Origin: Acanthaster planci
Lineage: Eukaryota > Echinodermata > Asteroidea > Valvatida > Acanthasteridae
DNA: 29,522 nucleotides
Reading direction: 5' to 3'
Assembly (NCBI RefSeq): GCF_001949145.1
Contig: NW_019091371.1
Coordinates: 1,741,611 to 1,771,132 of the forward strand
The notes beneath the pieces are model-generated. The model saw only the letters and a program-made list of their open reading frames with translations, was not told the DNA's origin and did no database searches. Within the stretch, counting starts at the first letter, position 1. Each line of letters begins with the position of its first letter. This document shows positions 21,100 to 29,522 of this stretch, piece by piece. The translations under genes and the position numbers were made by a program.

Positions 21100-21281
21100 A
21101 ACTCCCCAAACCCAGGAGCTTAAGGGAGTGCTGCCCCCTGGATCCTTTAGGCCATTGACCCCACTGGTAACGTTGCATTTGCATGTTATATTCTGTTTTC
21201 TGACTGCAACCCCGGCAAGTGTGTTTATGGATCTCTTCAGCTTAGTTTTTAAGCAACTTTACTCTTATTTTGAATGTAAAG

Positions 21282-21405
21282 GTATCACCGCATTGAGCGC
21301 AAATGCAGGACCAAAGAAGCTGGATGTAAATTCAGACAGAGCGTGAAAGCTGGGACAGACGAAGCTAAGGAGCTACTGGACAAGTTTGAGAGAGCAAGAG
21401 CAAAG
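21282..21405 (+). CDS. utp14: UTP14 homologue, internal exon (second of three)
   Basis: This 124-nt exon lies between an acceptor ending GTAAAG and a GTGATT donor. Its first base completes the ATG codon split by the exon at 6790-6884. It then gives 41 codons starting YHRIERK and ending LLDKFERARAK, with no stop. In UTP14 proteins the 'KIKSK' block is followed directly by 'YH' and a charged, Lys/Glu-rich helical linker of about this length before the 'LKHxNxGKWAK' motif, so order, phase and length all fit. The linker is less conserved than its flanks and contains two cysteines (KCR, GCK). A longer open frame covers the same bases in a different phase (21023-21346); it is not the coding frame. 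A Tc1-type MITE starts 191 bases after the donor. Confidence 0.84.
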
Positions 21406-21596
21406 GTGATTTAAAACCACAGCTTTGACCAAAGTTGTCAGCTGATTCGTACATCATTAGATGGAGCTACTACAGTACATATGCACATACATGTAGACTA
21501 TAGTCTGTTGCTTTGAATTGTACGTAGAGTGGACACACAGCTCAACTAAGATCTATATTCTGCCTGTACAGGTGGAGTTCATGTTTTGTACATGTA

Positions 21597-22192
21597 CAGT
21601 TGGGGCAAAAAGTTTACATACACCTGGTAGAACAAAAACACTTTTCCTTGAATTTCGCAACTTCACTCATTTATGCCAAATTTGCTTTTCATGAAGACAG
21701 ACGAGATGGGACTCTACTTCATGTGCATGGTGTATTCGTCAAATAAAAACACCCAGATATATATGATTCATATTTATATTTCAAAAAATTCAAAATTTTA
21801 TATACTCCAATCCTAACATTTAGTTCCTGTTGTATTTTGTGGTCACATTTCATAGTCGTAGTGAACCTTTCTCTGAAGTGTTTTTGAACATTAATTAAGG
21901 GGTAGATGTTAATTTCCTAAAATGATTTTTCAGAAATATTAATATTTTCAATAATTATAAATGTCTCTGAGTATTTTCAATTGAAGTACACACTATGAAG
22001 ATTAAGTTGAGATCAAACCCTAATAAATGTCTCTGAGTATTTCCAATTGAAGTACACACTATGAACATGAAGTTGAGATACTGTTTGTCTGACCTCGTAA
22101 AGAAAAAGTTGGCCAAACTATTTCTAACAGCCAAAAACTGAGGAAAATTTTTTCTGCAAAGTGTACAGTATGTAAACTTTTTGCCACAACTA
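21597..22192. mobile_element. Tc1/mariner-type MITE
   Basis: The 25-bp terminal inverted repeats at 21597-21621 and 22168-22192 differ at two positions. Both contain GGCAAAAAGTTTACATAC, and the left starts CAGTTGGGGC, resembling Tc1-family ends that begin CAGT and contain AGTTTACATAC. A TA lies just left of the element (21595-21596). On the right a TA is visible only if the element ends at 22190. The insertion site is an ACATG/CATGT palindromic word. The interior has no transposase; the minus-strand frame 21955-22227 runs through the end of the element and an internal duplication. Confidence 0.85.
21957..22080. repeat. 66-bp tandem duplication inside the Tc1-type MITE
   Basis: Two copies, starting at 21957 and 22023, share ATAAATGTCTCTGAGTATTT, then CAATTGAAGTACACACTATG and AAGTTGAGAT with only a few differences. 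The second copy is slightly truncated. Confidence 0.9.
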
Positions 22193-23170
22193 CATGTATA
22201 TGGCAAGTTCCATGAAATATGGACCATTAGATAATATTAACTGTAGGGGTTTATTTTTCCTGAAGTGAACAGCAGTGAAGTAATTCACAATATCTGATGA
22301 ATTGAGGGGAGTCATGGCTGATATCATGCCCATCTTTCAACTTAATCAATTAAAGTCTCAAACGTCAGCATTTTTGACGGACATGAACAACCTCTTATCC
22401 ACCTGAAAACTATCAGGAAGTAATAATACCTGCAGTAATTTTGGACAGATTTGTATGTTGTGAAAGATGATAATATTGGCTTATATCAAACCATAATCAC
22501 AAAATTAAAAACATGTCTTACAAATTATTGGGTCCTGAAGTCAGCAGTTGCGAATGTTATTTGATTCTATAAATAATTGATCTAAAAATAGCGAGTAAAA
22601 TCAAAAGCAATGCACAGCACAAGTTTGAGAAAAGAGTGCAAGAAAGGACCCCAAACCATCATCCATAACAGCTTGAACTATCACATTTTCTTCATGTACA
22701 TTTCCGTAAACTGCTGTCCAAAGTAGCAATCAATGCGATTTTATGGCGTCCAATATTTCATGGAGACACTACAGAGTCCACTGCACTCAACTACCCAACA
22801 CTTCTACATTTGCTGCATGTGCAAAGTTCCTTCACATCTGATTCTGCTTGTTGAAACTTGATCAACCATAGTGTGCCCTCCAGGCCCATGATGCCTAGCA
22901 GCCCCACCGCCATGTTTGTCCTTCTTTTCCTCTGCGTGATTCTAAATGGACATATCAATTTTGGCATCTTCAAGTTTTGCGAGTTTCCGTTTTGCTACCA
23001 TGTTAATTTGATGATTAATTTGATCAACCATAACATATTGTTATAAATGTACATTCAATATTTTCTTGTTTGATGTGTGCATTTTCTTGTTTTCGTGGTA
23101 TTTTCTCTTTTGTTAATGCATCTTACATGTTCATTGATTCTATGTTGCTGTACTACCATACAATACACAG
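22193..23170. other. Intron, no gene recognised
   Basis: AT-rich. A minus-strand frame at 22791-22973 contains an ATGGCGG start-like context at about 22913, but it has no recognisable domain. I do not call it a gene. Confidence 0.35.
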
Positions 23171-23179
23171 GGTCAACGG

Positions 23180-23350
23180 AGCGACCCTGGGATTCTTATG
23201 GGGGTTCTGCGAGGCAGTGCGAGTGATTAAATTCTGCGGTCCCCTCTTTCCTTGGTATAAATTGGCTCAATTGGGCAACTGAGGGACTGTTGGGCAGTGC
23301 GAGTGACTTAATTTTGTGACCGCACTCACCCGTATAGATGAACAGGAGTC
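23180..23350 (+). repeat. Candidate terminal-repeat region of a DIRS-like element
   Basis: GCAGTGCGAGTGA[TC]T followed by AATT[CT]TG[CT]G occurs twice in direct orientation (from 23214 and from 23294). The second copy leads into GACCGCACTCACC, the inverse of its own GAGTG/GCGGTC words. A GACCGCACT word also lies after the DIRS-like recombinase at about 16885. This suggests a terminal repeat, but no full-length partner is visible. Confidence 0.3.
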
Positions 23351-23559
23351 AGTCTGCAGAAGATTGAGGGGCATTCCACACCACACTTTTGATTCTGCAC
23401 TAATTCCTGCTGGCAGTACCATCCTCTGTCCGGTTCAGGCTTAGCCCACACCACGCTTTAAGGGTCTGAGCTGTACTACATGCAAAATCCAAACACTCAG
23501 TTCCTCAACTTTACCACCAAAGTAGCACTGCACATGGGGTTTAATTTCCCCGCAAGCTG

Positions 23560-25450
23560 GGTCTGGGTGCACTACCACCAGTTCCAAGATTTCCTACCGA
23601 GGGACGGTGACCAGGAGGGATCTCTCCTTAACCAGCACCTACCATAGTCTACAGCGGCCCAACGGCATGGCTCACAAGGCCACGTGCCGGGATGGCCCCA
23701 TGCCTCCCATGCTGGCTGTGCTGACTGCCTCACCCTAGGTGCCGCTGTCTTCAGATGTCTTTTTACCGGCGTACCCAGTTGTGATAAAAACGCTACTCTC
23801 TCTTGGGCCAACACCCTGTATTTACCCCGGGGCAGCCCCTGCAGAGACGGTGCCCTTCCATGTAAGCACAGCACCACCCACGTCCTGGGTAGTGGAACCA
23901 CCGTGAGTCACCACCCTTCCAATTCATGCAGCATGACTCACAAGGCTTGCGGAGGGACAACCCCACGTGCCAACCCCACTGAGCACCCCATGCCTCCAAC
24001 CACCATCCTCAGTCACTCTTCATCAGGGGGAATCCAGGCTTGGGTAGACACTGTATGCTAATTGGATGCCCCCTGTTTGCTGGTGCAGCCCTGGTAGACA
24101 CATTACTGGTCACACATGCACAATCCAGACCAAAACATGGGTAGCCGGTCTGCTTTGCCGCGGAAGCCTCTGTACGCCATATGAAGCCCTATCGTCTACC
24201 TTCCACCTCTATGCCTGTGCCTTGAACCAACTGTTCTTCGTTGCATCCAGGCATGCAGTAGACACTACACTCTACCGGGCAACCCTACACATACATTGTC
24301 TTCTGAAGCGGCCTCCAGTGAATACAAGACCAGGTCACGCATAGTCAGCACGAGGTCACAGCTCAAACAACTCCCAAGACCTCTGTGCCAGGGACCCAGC
24401 CGAGAAACAGAGTAGTGTGCTACCTGGGTTGACTCCCCATCATTCTCTGGGCTATCCCTATGAATATGACTTTAGACTACGTATGAGCAGCCTACTGGGT
24501 GCAGCCTTTCCACCATTGGTACCCATTCATGGAGGCTCGCAAGAGATGATTCTACACCTTATCCTTACCCGCCTTACAGATTCCCAATGACTGCCATACG
24601 CATGATCCCACTGATGTCCAAGACTTTTCATTGGGGCACCTAGGCATGAACTAGACAACGGCTATCCTTGGGCAGACTTCCCCATTTCTGGCCCTGTCCT
24701 GGTGACTATGCCGTTCCAAATTTGGACCTACTATTAAGTTTCTCTGATCTGCATCTGCGCCTTGGGCGTCCGAATTCACGGAACTTGACACTATTGTGGA
24801 TTCCACTACTATTACCACTACGGCCTGTCGTGTGCGATCTCCTCAGATTCTTCCACATGACCTCACCATGTCCTGCTCACAGTCCAGACAGGAGTTCCTC
24901 AAATGTGGGCTTGTCCAAATTTTATATACTGTGACTGTTACAAGGTCTGACTAAGTGGGCCTACATGTACTGTTGGCTCCAAATTTTGTCACGAGTGTGC
25001 CTTGGTTTACCTCTTCCGACAATGCCCCGCATGATCGAAACAAAGAGGCGTACTCAGCAAGGCTCTGTCCAATTTTCGTTTTAATATGTGCGTTCATTGA
25101 GCCAAAGAATAAATTTGAATATTGGAGTGCTTTTTATGTCCGCTGTAGTTCTTCTGAATGGGAAATAATAACACTTTGCTTTCCCATCTGGTAGTGCTAT
25201 TCTGAGTCTTACATGTAATTTTGCAAGGACACTCCATTTCCACTCTCAATCTTCACCCCTCGGATGCATGTGGCCTGACTTTAAACCCCCGTGCATGTGG
25301 TAAAATGGCCGGAGTCCTCCAACACAGGGACGTCATCAGCCATTCCATATATCAGACAAAGCTCATTTTTAATTCTCCAGAAATACTTCAACATCATTCA
25401 CATGTATTGGAGTTGTGGAACGTCGCTAAGTGCGACTTACATCCGACTTA
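23560..25450 (+). pseudogene. Degenerate gag-like coding region, possibly DIRS-like (5' part)
   Basis: The base composition changes to a GC- and C-rich, proline-coding sequence unlike the surrounding intron. The plus frame at 23684-24061 (125 residues) contains HAGCADCL followed, about 20 residues on, by another Cys (SCDKN), a Cys/His pattern reminiscent of the N-terminus of DIRS-type gag proteins. Further plus frames (24066-24344, 24668-24934, 24955-25194, 25221-25451) follow with stops and shifts. The nearest upstream sequence looks like a terminal repeat (23180-23350). The call rests on composition, position and a weak cysteine pattern only. Confidence 0.35.
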
Positions 25451-25459
25451 GCTAGTCTT

Positions 25460-26580
25460 GCGGCAGTAACCCCTTGCTCAATTAAGATGAAGTCAGACCA
25501 TCTTCATCTAGACTACGTGGAGTTTTTCTTTATGGTCTTCGATACATTTCATCTCTTATCAGAGTACAGCAAGCAAGAGCAGTGACTTGCGAGATGCGAT
25601 GTTTTGTTCCCATAGGGCACTGTTTGAGTGCTCACCTAATTCTGTTCTGCCTTTCTCATTGTGCGGTGACTTTCTGACAAAATCATCATTTTTTGCGATT
25701 AATTTGAGAAAATCTTGCCTGCTCAGTAAAGTGAGTAGTAATCTTTACTCTTGAGGTTTGATATTAACATTGAATGACAATGAATTTTCCACCAAATATA
25801 GGCCATAAATTAAGAGTCTGTGGCACTCTAAGTACCCAAACAGTCACTGCATATGCAGATTTCCCATGCATCTATTATTTGCTAAAAAGAGTTGACCATC
25901 TGAGGTTCACCCTGACCTCCCACAATGCAACGTGGCCCTGCCCCCATGTTCAGAATGTATTTTTAGCGGTTTTCTTGGGCATGACGACCCAGCCGCTAGA
26001 GCGGGTGCTCTATCATTTAAGCAGCCATTCATGGATAAAGGCCTAGCCACTTACATGTAAGTGGGCTTTTCATTTTGTTTTAAAGTGGTTGGATGGGGAC
26101 AAGGCCTAGCTGCTCAAGGGGGCACTTTAGGGGTTCAGATCAGTAAATAAGCTGCCACAGACAACAGTGATAAATATCCCCACTTCAAAAAATCAGGAAA
26201 AATACAAGTTTCACAGGCATTCAAGACACATATCTAATTAAAACTCACTTCCTCATCTTTCATTTTCCTTTCAATTTTCAGTGGCTTAACTGATGACTTT
26301 TGAAGATATTTTTCTCCAGAGAAAATTACCCTCACAACAGTCTGGAGGCTCATTGCCATTTTCGAAATTGATGCCTACACTTCATGGCAAAATAGAGCAA
26401 TTTGGAGGCCCTCGTTTGGTCTGATACTTTGAGAAATACAAGCTGACAGGCCCACCTCATCCACCTTTAAACAAACCACCCAGTCCACTTGCCACAAAAT
26501 GCAGAGAATTTGAAAATACAAATCATGACTTCGTCCGTGCAGGCAATTTTGGACCTATTTACTGGCCTGCAACCTTACGT
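25460..26580. other. Intron-like sequence between the two gag-like blocks
   Basis: AT-richer than its neighbours. It contains a hairpin AGATGAAG(9 nt)CTTCATCT at 25485-25509 and the palindrome CCACTTACATGTAAGTGG at 26047-26064. The frame at 25774-26046 is not recognised. Confidence 0.4.
26047..26064. repeat. 18-bp perfect palindrome
   Basis: CCACTTACATGTAAGTGG is self-complementary. With one bulge the pairing extends outward (AGCC.../...GGGCT). It has an ACATGT centre like the other palindromic words in the window. Confidence 0.9.
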
Positions 26581-26628
26581 TCTATGTGGCTCTGACGAGG
26601 TTACAGGTCTTTAATAGCCACAAACAGG

Positions 26629-26930
26629 GATTCCCCTTCCTGGGATGTCCTTGACTCATCAGTTGAGCACAGATCTGTGAGCACAGAGTTGACTGAAGTG
26701 GCAGATCGGGCGGCAGTGACAGCGGAGCCTGATCTTGCGGAGAATGAGGGCAAAGGCAAAGCTGCACAAGTGGGTGTGCCGTATTCTAGGCAGCTCAGAC
26801 AAGGACTCTGGCCTTAGCCGCGAGCGGGGATTCCCCTTCCTGGGACATTCCTCACTCATCATTCGAGCATAATGCCATCTGAAGCAAAAGCAAGAACTCC
26901 CCTTTCTTGGACATTCCTCACTCATTACTT
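26629..26930. repeat. Three-copy interspersed ~45-bp motif
   Basis: GGGATTCCCCTTCCTGGGA followed by a TGTCC[TC]/ATTCC[TC] and ACTCATCA-type end occurs at about 26627-26662 and 26826-26862. A diverged copy (ACTCCCCTTTCTTGGACATTCC) lies at about 26896-26930. On the minus strand each copy encodes [SE]-x-x-PRKGN/S. It lies inside the gag-like block. Confidence 0.7.
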
Positions 26931-27674
26931 TTCTACTTCTCTGCCTTCCAGTAAACAGCCAAGCTATCTGAGATATCAGTCGGCCCTGTGCATCTGCATC
27001 AGTCATCTGAGAGAATGAGTTGGCCCACTGATTGCCCATGGCTCAGAAAAACCTGCTAGACAATGGGGCTGCAATTTTCCCTCTGCCTGCAGCGGTTACA
27101 GCCTGCTGTAGTCCAGCGGCATGTAAACATTCTTCTTCGTTGATTTCTTCAAAACCTCAGAAGACATACCACTCAAAACAACAGGAATCTCCACCTTAGC
27201 CATGGATGACAGCATTGTCTGGTGCCTAAGTGATAAACCCCAGACGGCTTCTACCGCTCCAGACCTGTCTTGCCATCGGTAGACCCTCCACCCACCACCC
27301 GTACTGCGTTCCCATTTTACAGTTCAGAACGCGGGACTTTTCAGGGTGTGCATCAGCCTGGTGGTCCCCCACCAGAACATTCTGCTACATACGAGAGCGT
27401 CCACGGCTCAGACCATGACACTGCCTTGCCTCAGTCTGAGCAACTGGCCATGTCTTTAGATGACATTGATTCTGTCAGCAAGCTCCCCCCCCTCCCAGCG
27501 ATGCCTCTGTCTTCTACAGCAAGACATGATTCAAGTGCTCTACTTGCCTGGTGAATATACCATCAGTATGCGGACCCAATTCCGAGTCTCCATCACAGCC
27601 TTCTGGGGCGGTTCTTGCTGCCATCGGGAGGCCCTCCCAGGCCACGGGGAAGTGAGTCCATGCCTTACCTGGTA

Positions 27675-27698
27675 CCTGTAGTGGTATGCCACTACAGG
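27675..27698. repeat. Stem-loop with 10-bp perfect stem
   Basis: CCTGTAGTGG-TATG-CCACTACAGG forms a perfect 10-bp stem with a 4-nt loop. It lies within the gag-like region and has no poly-T tail, so it is not called a terminator. Confidence 0.85.
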
Positions 27699-28160
27699 CC
27701 TTAAAGTTACCAGCATTCAAGACTATGTTTCTGGGCACCCAGACAGGAATGAGCAAATAGCGTTTTCCGGGCAGTCTTCCTGTCATTTTTAGCTCAGTCC
27801 CAGTAAATTCCCCATTATGATGCAGACCTACCACTGCATCTCTCCAGTCTGCATCCCCAAGCATATGAACTAAATCTTCAAGCCGTTCAGGTTTTTACAC
27901 AGTCCTTGTCACACTGTAATGTGGAGTTTCCCCAAGAGGCCTTCGGGAAGAAATTTTGTGAATCTATTCCCACTGCGGCTCACCACATAAAACTTTGTGG
28001 TCCACAGAATGACCATTCTGTAGTCCCCACATACAATGTACATAGCTCCACGTGGCTGCAAATTCTGCCGTGCAGCCCTGCTATGCCCTGCGCACTGTTC
28101 GGGTACGTTTTTACTTCATGGTGGGTGTGTCCTTCAAAAATACCAGTAGGCCTGCTGTGA

Positions 28161-28610
28161 GCCTTTGTTCTGATGGTGACCTGGGCCATTTTTTCTAATT
28201 CAGTTGTTGAAGTTGTAATTAAAGTGAACGTTTGAGTTACTAGTAATAGATGTAATTTGTGTACCAAGGGTGTGTGTCATTGCTGAGCCATAAAGTTTGA
28301 CGATCTGTAGCATGTACACCTCAGTTTTAGGCTTTTCCAAACTTTCAAGCTAAAATATGCTGACATTGATAACCTCTCCTGACATGACGTTAATATAACA
28401 AAACCTCTCAAAGAAAGTTCACTTAATTGTAAAAAAGTCTGATTTTGTAAACCTACCTCATCATTTTTATATTCTTAGTTGTTCTCCCTTCCACAAAATT
28501 AAAATAAATTTACACGTACTTTGATAATTGTGTGTATTGCTATCAAGTATTTCAGTCGTAAAATTTTTAATCGTTTTGCAGCAAATGATGTCATTTCTTT
28601 ATCTTTTCAG
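28161..28610. other. Intron before the third UTP14 exon, nothing recognised
   Basis: AT-rich, with the expected polypyrimidine tract and AG acceptor at its right end. Confidence 0.5.
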
Positions 28611-28688
28611 GAACGAGTGACTCTCAAGCATCGTAACACAGGAAAGTGGGCCAAAGGATTAATGCGGTTTGGGAAATATGACAGCAAT
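28611..28688 (+). CDS. utp14: UTP14 homologue, internal exon (third of three)
   Basis: This 78-nt, phase 0-0 exon encodes 26 residues. The start, ERVTLKHRNTGKWAK, matches the very conserved UTP14 motif 'ER-x-[ST]-LKH-x-N-[ST]-GKWAK', and it ends near KYDSN. The acceptor is an excellent TTTCTTTATCTTTTCAG and the donor is a consensus GTAAGT. It joins in frame to the exon ending at 21405 across a 7.2-kb intron. In vertebrate UTP14 this segment leads into a KYD-x-E-x-R region and later the C-terminal domain; those exons must lie to the right of the window. The open frame runs upstream to 28521 and downstream to 28721 only because the intron edges happen to lack stops. Confidence 0.9.
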
Positions 28689-28895
28689 GTAAGTAATGAG
28701 ACCTATGTAATTATTTTTTGAATTGCTCAATTCTGATGTTTTGTACATACTGTGCATTCCAAATCAATATGTGCCCAAATTTCCACTGCTTGTAACCAAA
28801 GAGAAATACATTTATTATTTCTTTCCAAAAATATGTAATACAAAACTGCTGCAAACTGCTTGCTGACTACAATGACCTAAAATACAAATCTCAAA
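28689..28895. other. UTP14 downstream intron, no further exon seen
   Basis: Starts with GTAAGT. I do not see the next UTP14 exon before the window ends. Confidence 0.45.
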
Positions 28896-29198
28896 ATATG
28901 GAGGGCCCGGCATTTCAATCCTAGCAGAATCTTTCTCAAAGGCAAAATGACAAGTGGACATGACAAACAAGCAAACAGAGAATCAACTAAGCATGGATGA
29001 ATGCAAGAGGACAAAAGGAAAGGTCAAGAAAGGTGCAGGCTGGATAAAGGGGCAAAGGATAAAGGGGAGTGCATGAAAGGCATGGTTTAACAACAAAGGA
29101 ATGTAAGGTGGGAAGAGATCAAAGAAAAAATACAGTGGATGGAACTGGATGGGGGGTATAATTTGCAGACAAAATGGAGGGAAAGAAAAGAGTGTTAA
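28896..29198 (-). mobile_element. Probable 3' untranslated part of the Penelope-like fragment
   Basis: This stretch follows the stop codon of the GIY-YIG fragment on the minus strand and is strongly purine-rich on the plus strand (about 28970-29180). Near 28900-28940 the minus strand reads GAGAAAGATTCTGCTAGGAT, then TGAAATGCCGGGCCCTCC. This resembles the '...GAAGA...stem...GAAAC...' sequence found at Penelope-like element ends, where hammerhead ribozyme motifs are known, but several core positions differ. The edge is uncertain. Confidence 0.4.
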
Positions 29199-29480
29199 TT
29201 AGTAGGTTCTCTCTTGGATGTTCAGGCCATGGGGTTGTATGGTGCGGAGGCGTTTAATCCAAACCTTCTCCCTGTTGAAGCGAATTGCATCTTTATGGAA
29301 CTCAGGTGATTCTATGCCCTGTAAGAACATGTCAGACATAAAATGGTTTAATAGGACGGTCGAAGTGTTGGCCTACAGGGGTATCTAGTTGTTTGGTGTT
29401 GACCGTGGATCTGTGGCCATAGAAATGCTTCTTGAGTGTTCTTCGTCTCTCCAACATACTTAACACTGCACGCCCTGCAA
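29199..29480 (-). pseudogene. Penelope-like retroelement GIY-YIG endonuclease C-terminus, frameshifted
   Basis: The minus strand reads CRACSVKYVGETKNT (29435-29480, with the YVG of the GIY-YIG motif and two Cys before it). After a one-base shift comes LKKHFYGHRSTVNTKQLD, then TPVGQHFDRPIKPFYV, the H-R-x-x-(N)-x-K and P-V-x-x-HF landmarks. After another shift comes FHKDAIRFNREKVWIKRLRT and IQPHGLN, ending in TAA at 29199-29201. The order YVGET, GHRS, TPV..HF, RE..WI..L.T..PHGLN is that of the GIY-YIG domain at the C-terminus of Penelope-like elements, where it nicks target DNA. The two shifts make it a relic. The upstream reverse transcriptase would lie beyond the right edge. Confidence 0.78.
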
Positions 29481-29522
29481 GAGATAAGATACATGTAAAT
29501 ACAGTAAAAAAGATAATCGATG

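Larger units (their letters stand above)
6885..21281 (+). other. UTP14 intron (14.4 kb), rich in mobile elements
   Basis: The interval runs from the GTGAGT donor at 6885 to the AG at 21280-21281. Its two exons fuse in phase, so I treat it as one intron, although a missed micro-exon cannot be excluded. It contains the split DIRS-like element, two TTAA-type MITEs, a possible LINE tail, a short dispersed repeat and several palindromes. The DIRS-like element and two of the three TTAA copies lie in the same orientation as the gene. Confidence 0.7.
26590..28160 (+). pseudogene. Degenerate gag-like coding region (3' part)
   Basis: One plus frame (27270-27554 and, in the same frame, 27906-28160) stays mostly open for almost 900 bp, interrupted by only a few stops. 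It contains PPLPAMPLSSTARHDSSALL, then YADPIPSLHHSLLGRFLLPS (from about 27558) and VFTQSLSHCNVEF (about 27885-27925). It ends with a block containing PTAAHHIKLCGPQNDHSVV (about 27969-28026). A Pro/Ser-rich leader with an acidic stretch, then a conserved-looking helical part, suits a retroelement gag, and the 'xLTQSL...' and 'P-x-A' spacing recall DIRS-type gag proteins. Since gag precedes RT in DIRS elements, this cannot belong to the RT copy at 11190-16900 in simple order; it would be a separate copy lacking RT here. Confidence 0.38.
21406..28610 (+). other. UTP14 intron (7.2 kb)
   Basis: The interval lies between the GTGATT donor at 21406 and the TTTTCAG acceptor ending at 28610, both phase 0. 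It holds a Tc1-type MITE near its 5' end and a degenerate, GC-richer, gag-like region across most of its 3' two-thirds. Confidence 0.7.

Noticed and set aside
21023-21346. 107-residue plus-strand frame overlapping the second UTP14 exon
   Set aside because: It is in a different phase from the UTP14 coding frame and begins inside a TTAA-type MITE.
22791-22973. Minus-strand small protein starting in an ATGGCGG context
   Set aside because: No family resemblance, and the flanks do not look like a promoter or splice-bounded exon.
25975-26145. tRNA or tRNA-derived SINE (CCGCTAGAGCGGG and GGGTTCAGATC words)
   Set aside because: The A-box-like and B-box-like words are about 145 bases apart and no acceptor stem or cloverleaf can be drawn.
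27675-27698. Rho-independent terminator
   Set aside because: A clean 10-bp stem-loop, but without a following T run and in a eukaryotic retroelement-like context.
6885-28610. Intronic C/D snoRNAs, which ribosome-biogenesis genes often host
   Set aside because: Several TGATGA words occur (for example near 2499, 10936, 22294, 26289), but none has a correctly placed CTGA box, preceding purine and terminal stem together.

Overview
This window looks like one stretch of a large, intron-rich metazoan nuclear gene. It is AT-rich, has long introns with GT/AG splice signals, carries only decayed mobile-element coding sequence, and has no prokaryotic gene layout. The mix of element types (DIRS-like tyrosine-recombinase retrotransposon, Penelope-like GIY-YIG fragment, Tc1/mariner, hAT and TTAA-target elements), plus many ACATGTACATGT-type palindromes, suggests a marine invertebrate such as an amphioxus, hemichordate, echinoderm or mollusc. 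I cannot name the species from the sequence alone.

The only cellular gene I can support is UTP14, a component of the small-subunit processome in the nucleolus. Three consecutive + strand exons lie at 6790-6884, 21282-21405 and 28611-28688. Their phases join cleanly (2/1, then 0/0) and together they encode a conserved internal block of about 99 residues. The introns are about 14.4 kb and 7.2 kb. The flanks, 1-6789 and 28689-29522, are presumably further intron, because I see no other UTP14-like exon in them.

The introns hold layers of mobile elements. From left to right they are: a minus-strand Tc1-like transposase pseudogene (about 1085-2110) with a perfect 31-bp x4 tandem array inside it; a hAT-type non-autonomous element with a perfect 8-bp target duplication (3391-4157); the first of three copies of a roughly 600-bp TTAA-flanked, probably piggyBac-like, non-autonomous family (4874-5487, 17492-18063, 20509-21099); a small inverted-repeat element (5704-5809); a DIRS-like retrotransposon (about 11190-16900) whose recombinase gene is split by about 2.8 kb of unrecognised DNA; a possible LINE tail (18195-18255); a Tc1-type MITE just after exon 2 (21597-22192); a gag-like degenerate coding region (about 23180-25450 and 26590-28160) that may be the front half of another DIRS-like element; and a minus-strand Penelope-like GIY-YIG fragment at the right edge (29199-29480).

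I found no intact mobile-element gene, RNA gene, CRISPR array or new multi-gene system. The most useful observations are the recovered UTP14 exons, the three-copy TTAA family, the nested insertion in the DIRS-like element, and the recent-looking 31-bp tandem array in an old transposase. All family assignments come from motif recognition by eye; no database search was possible.
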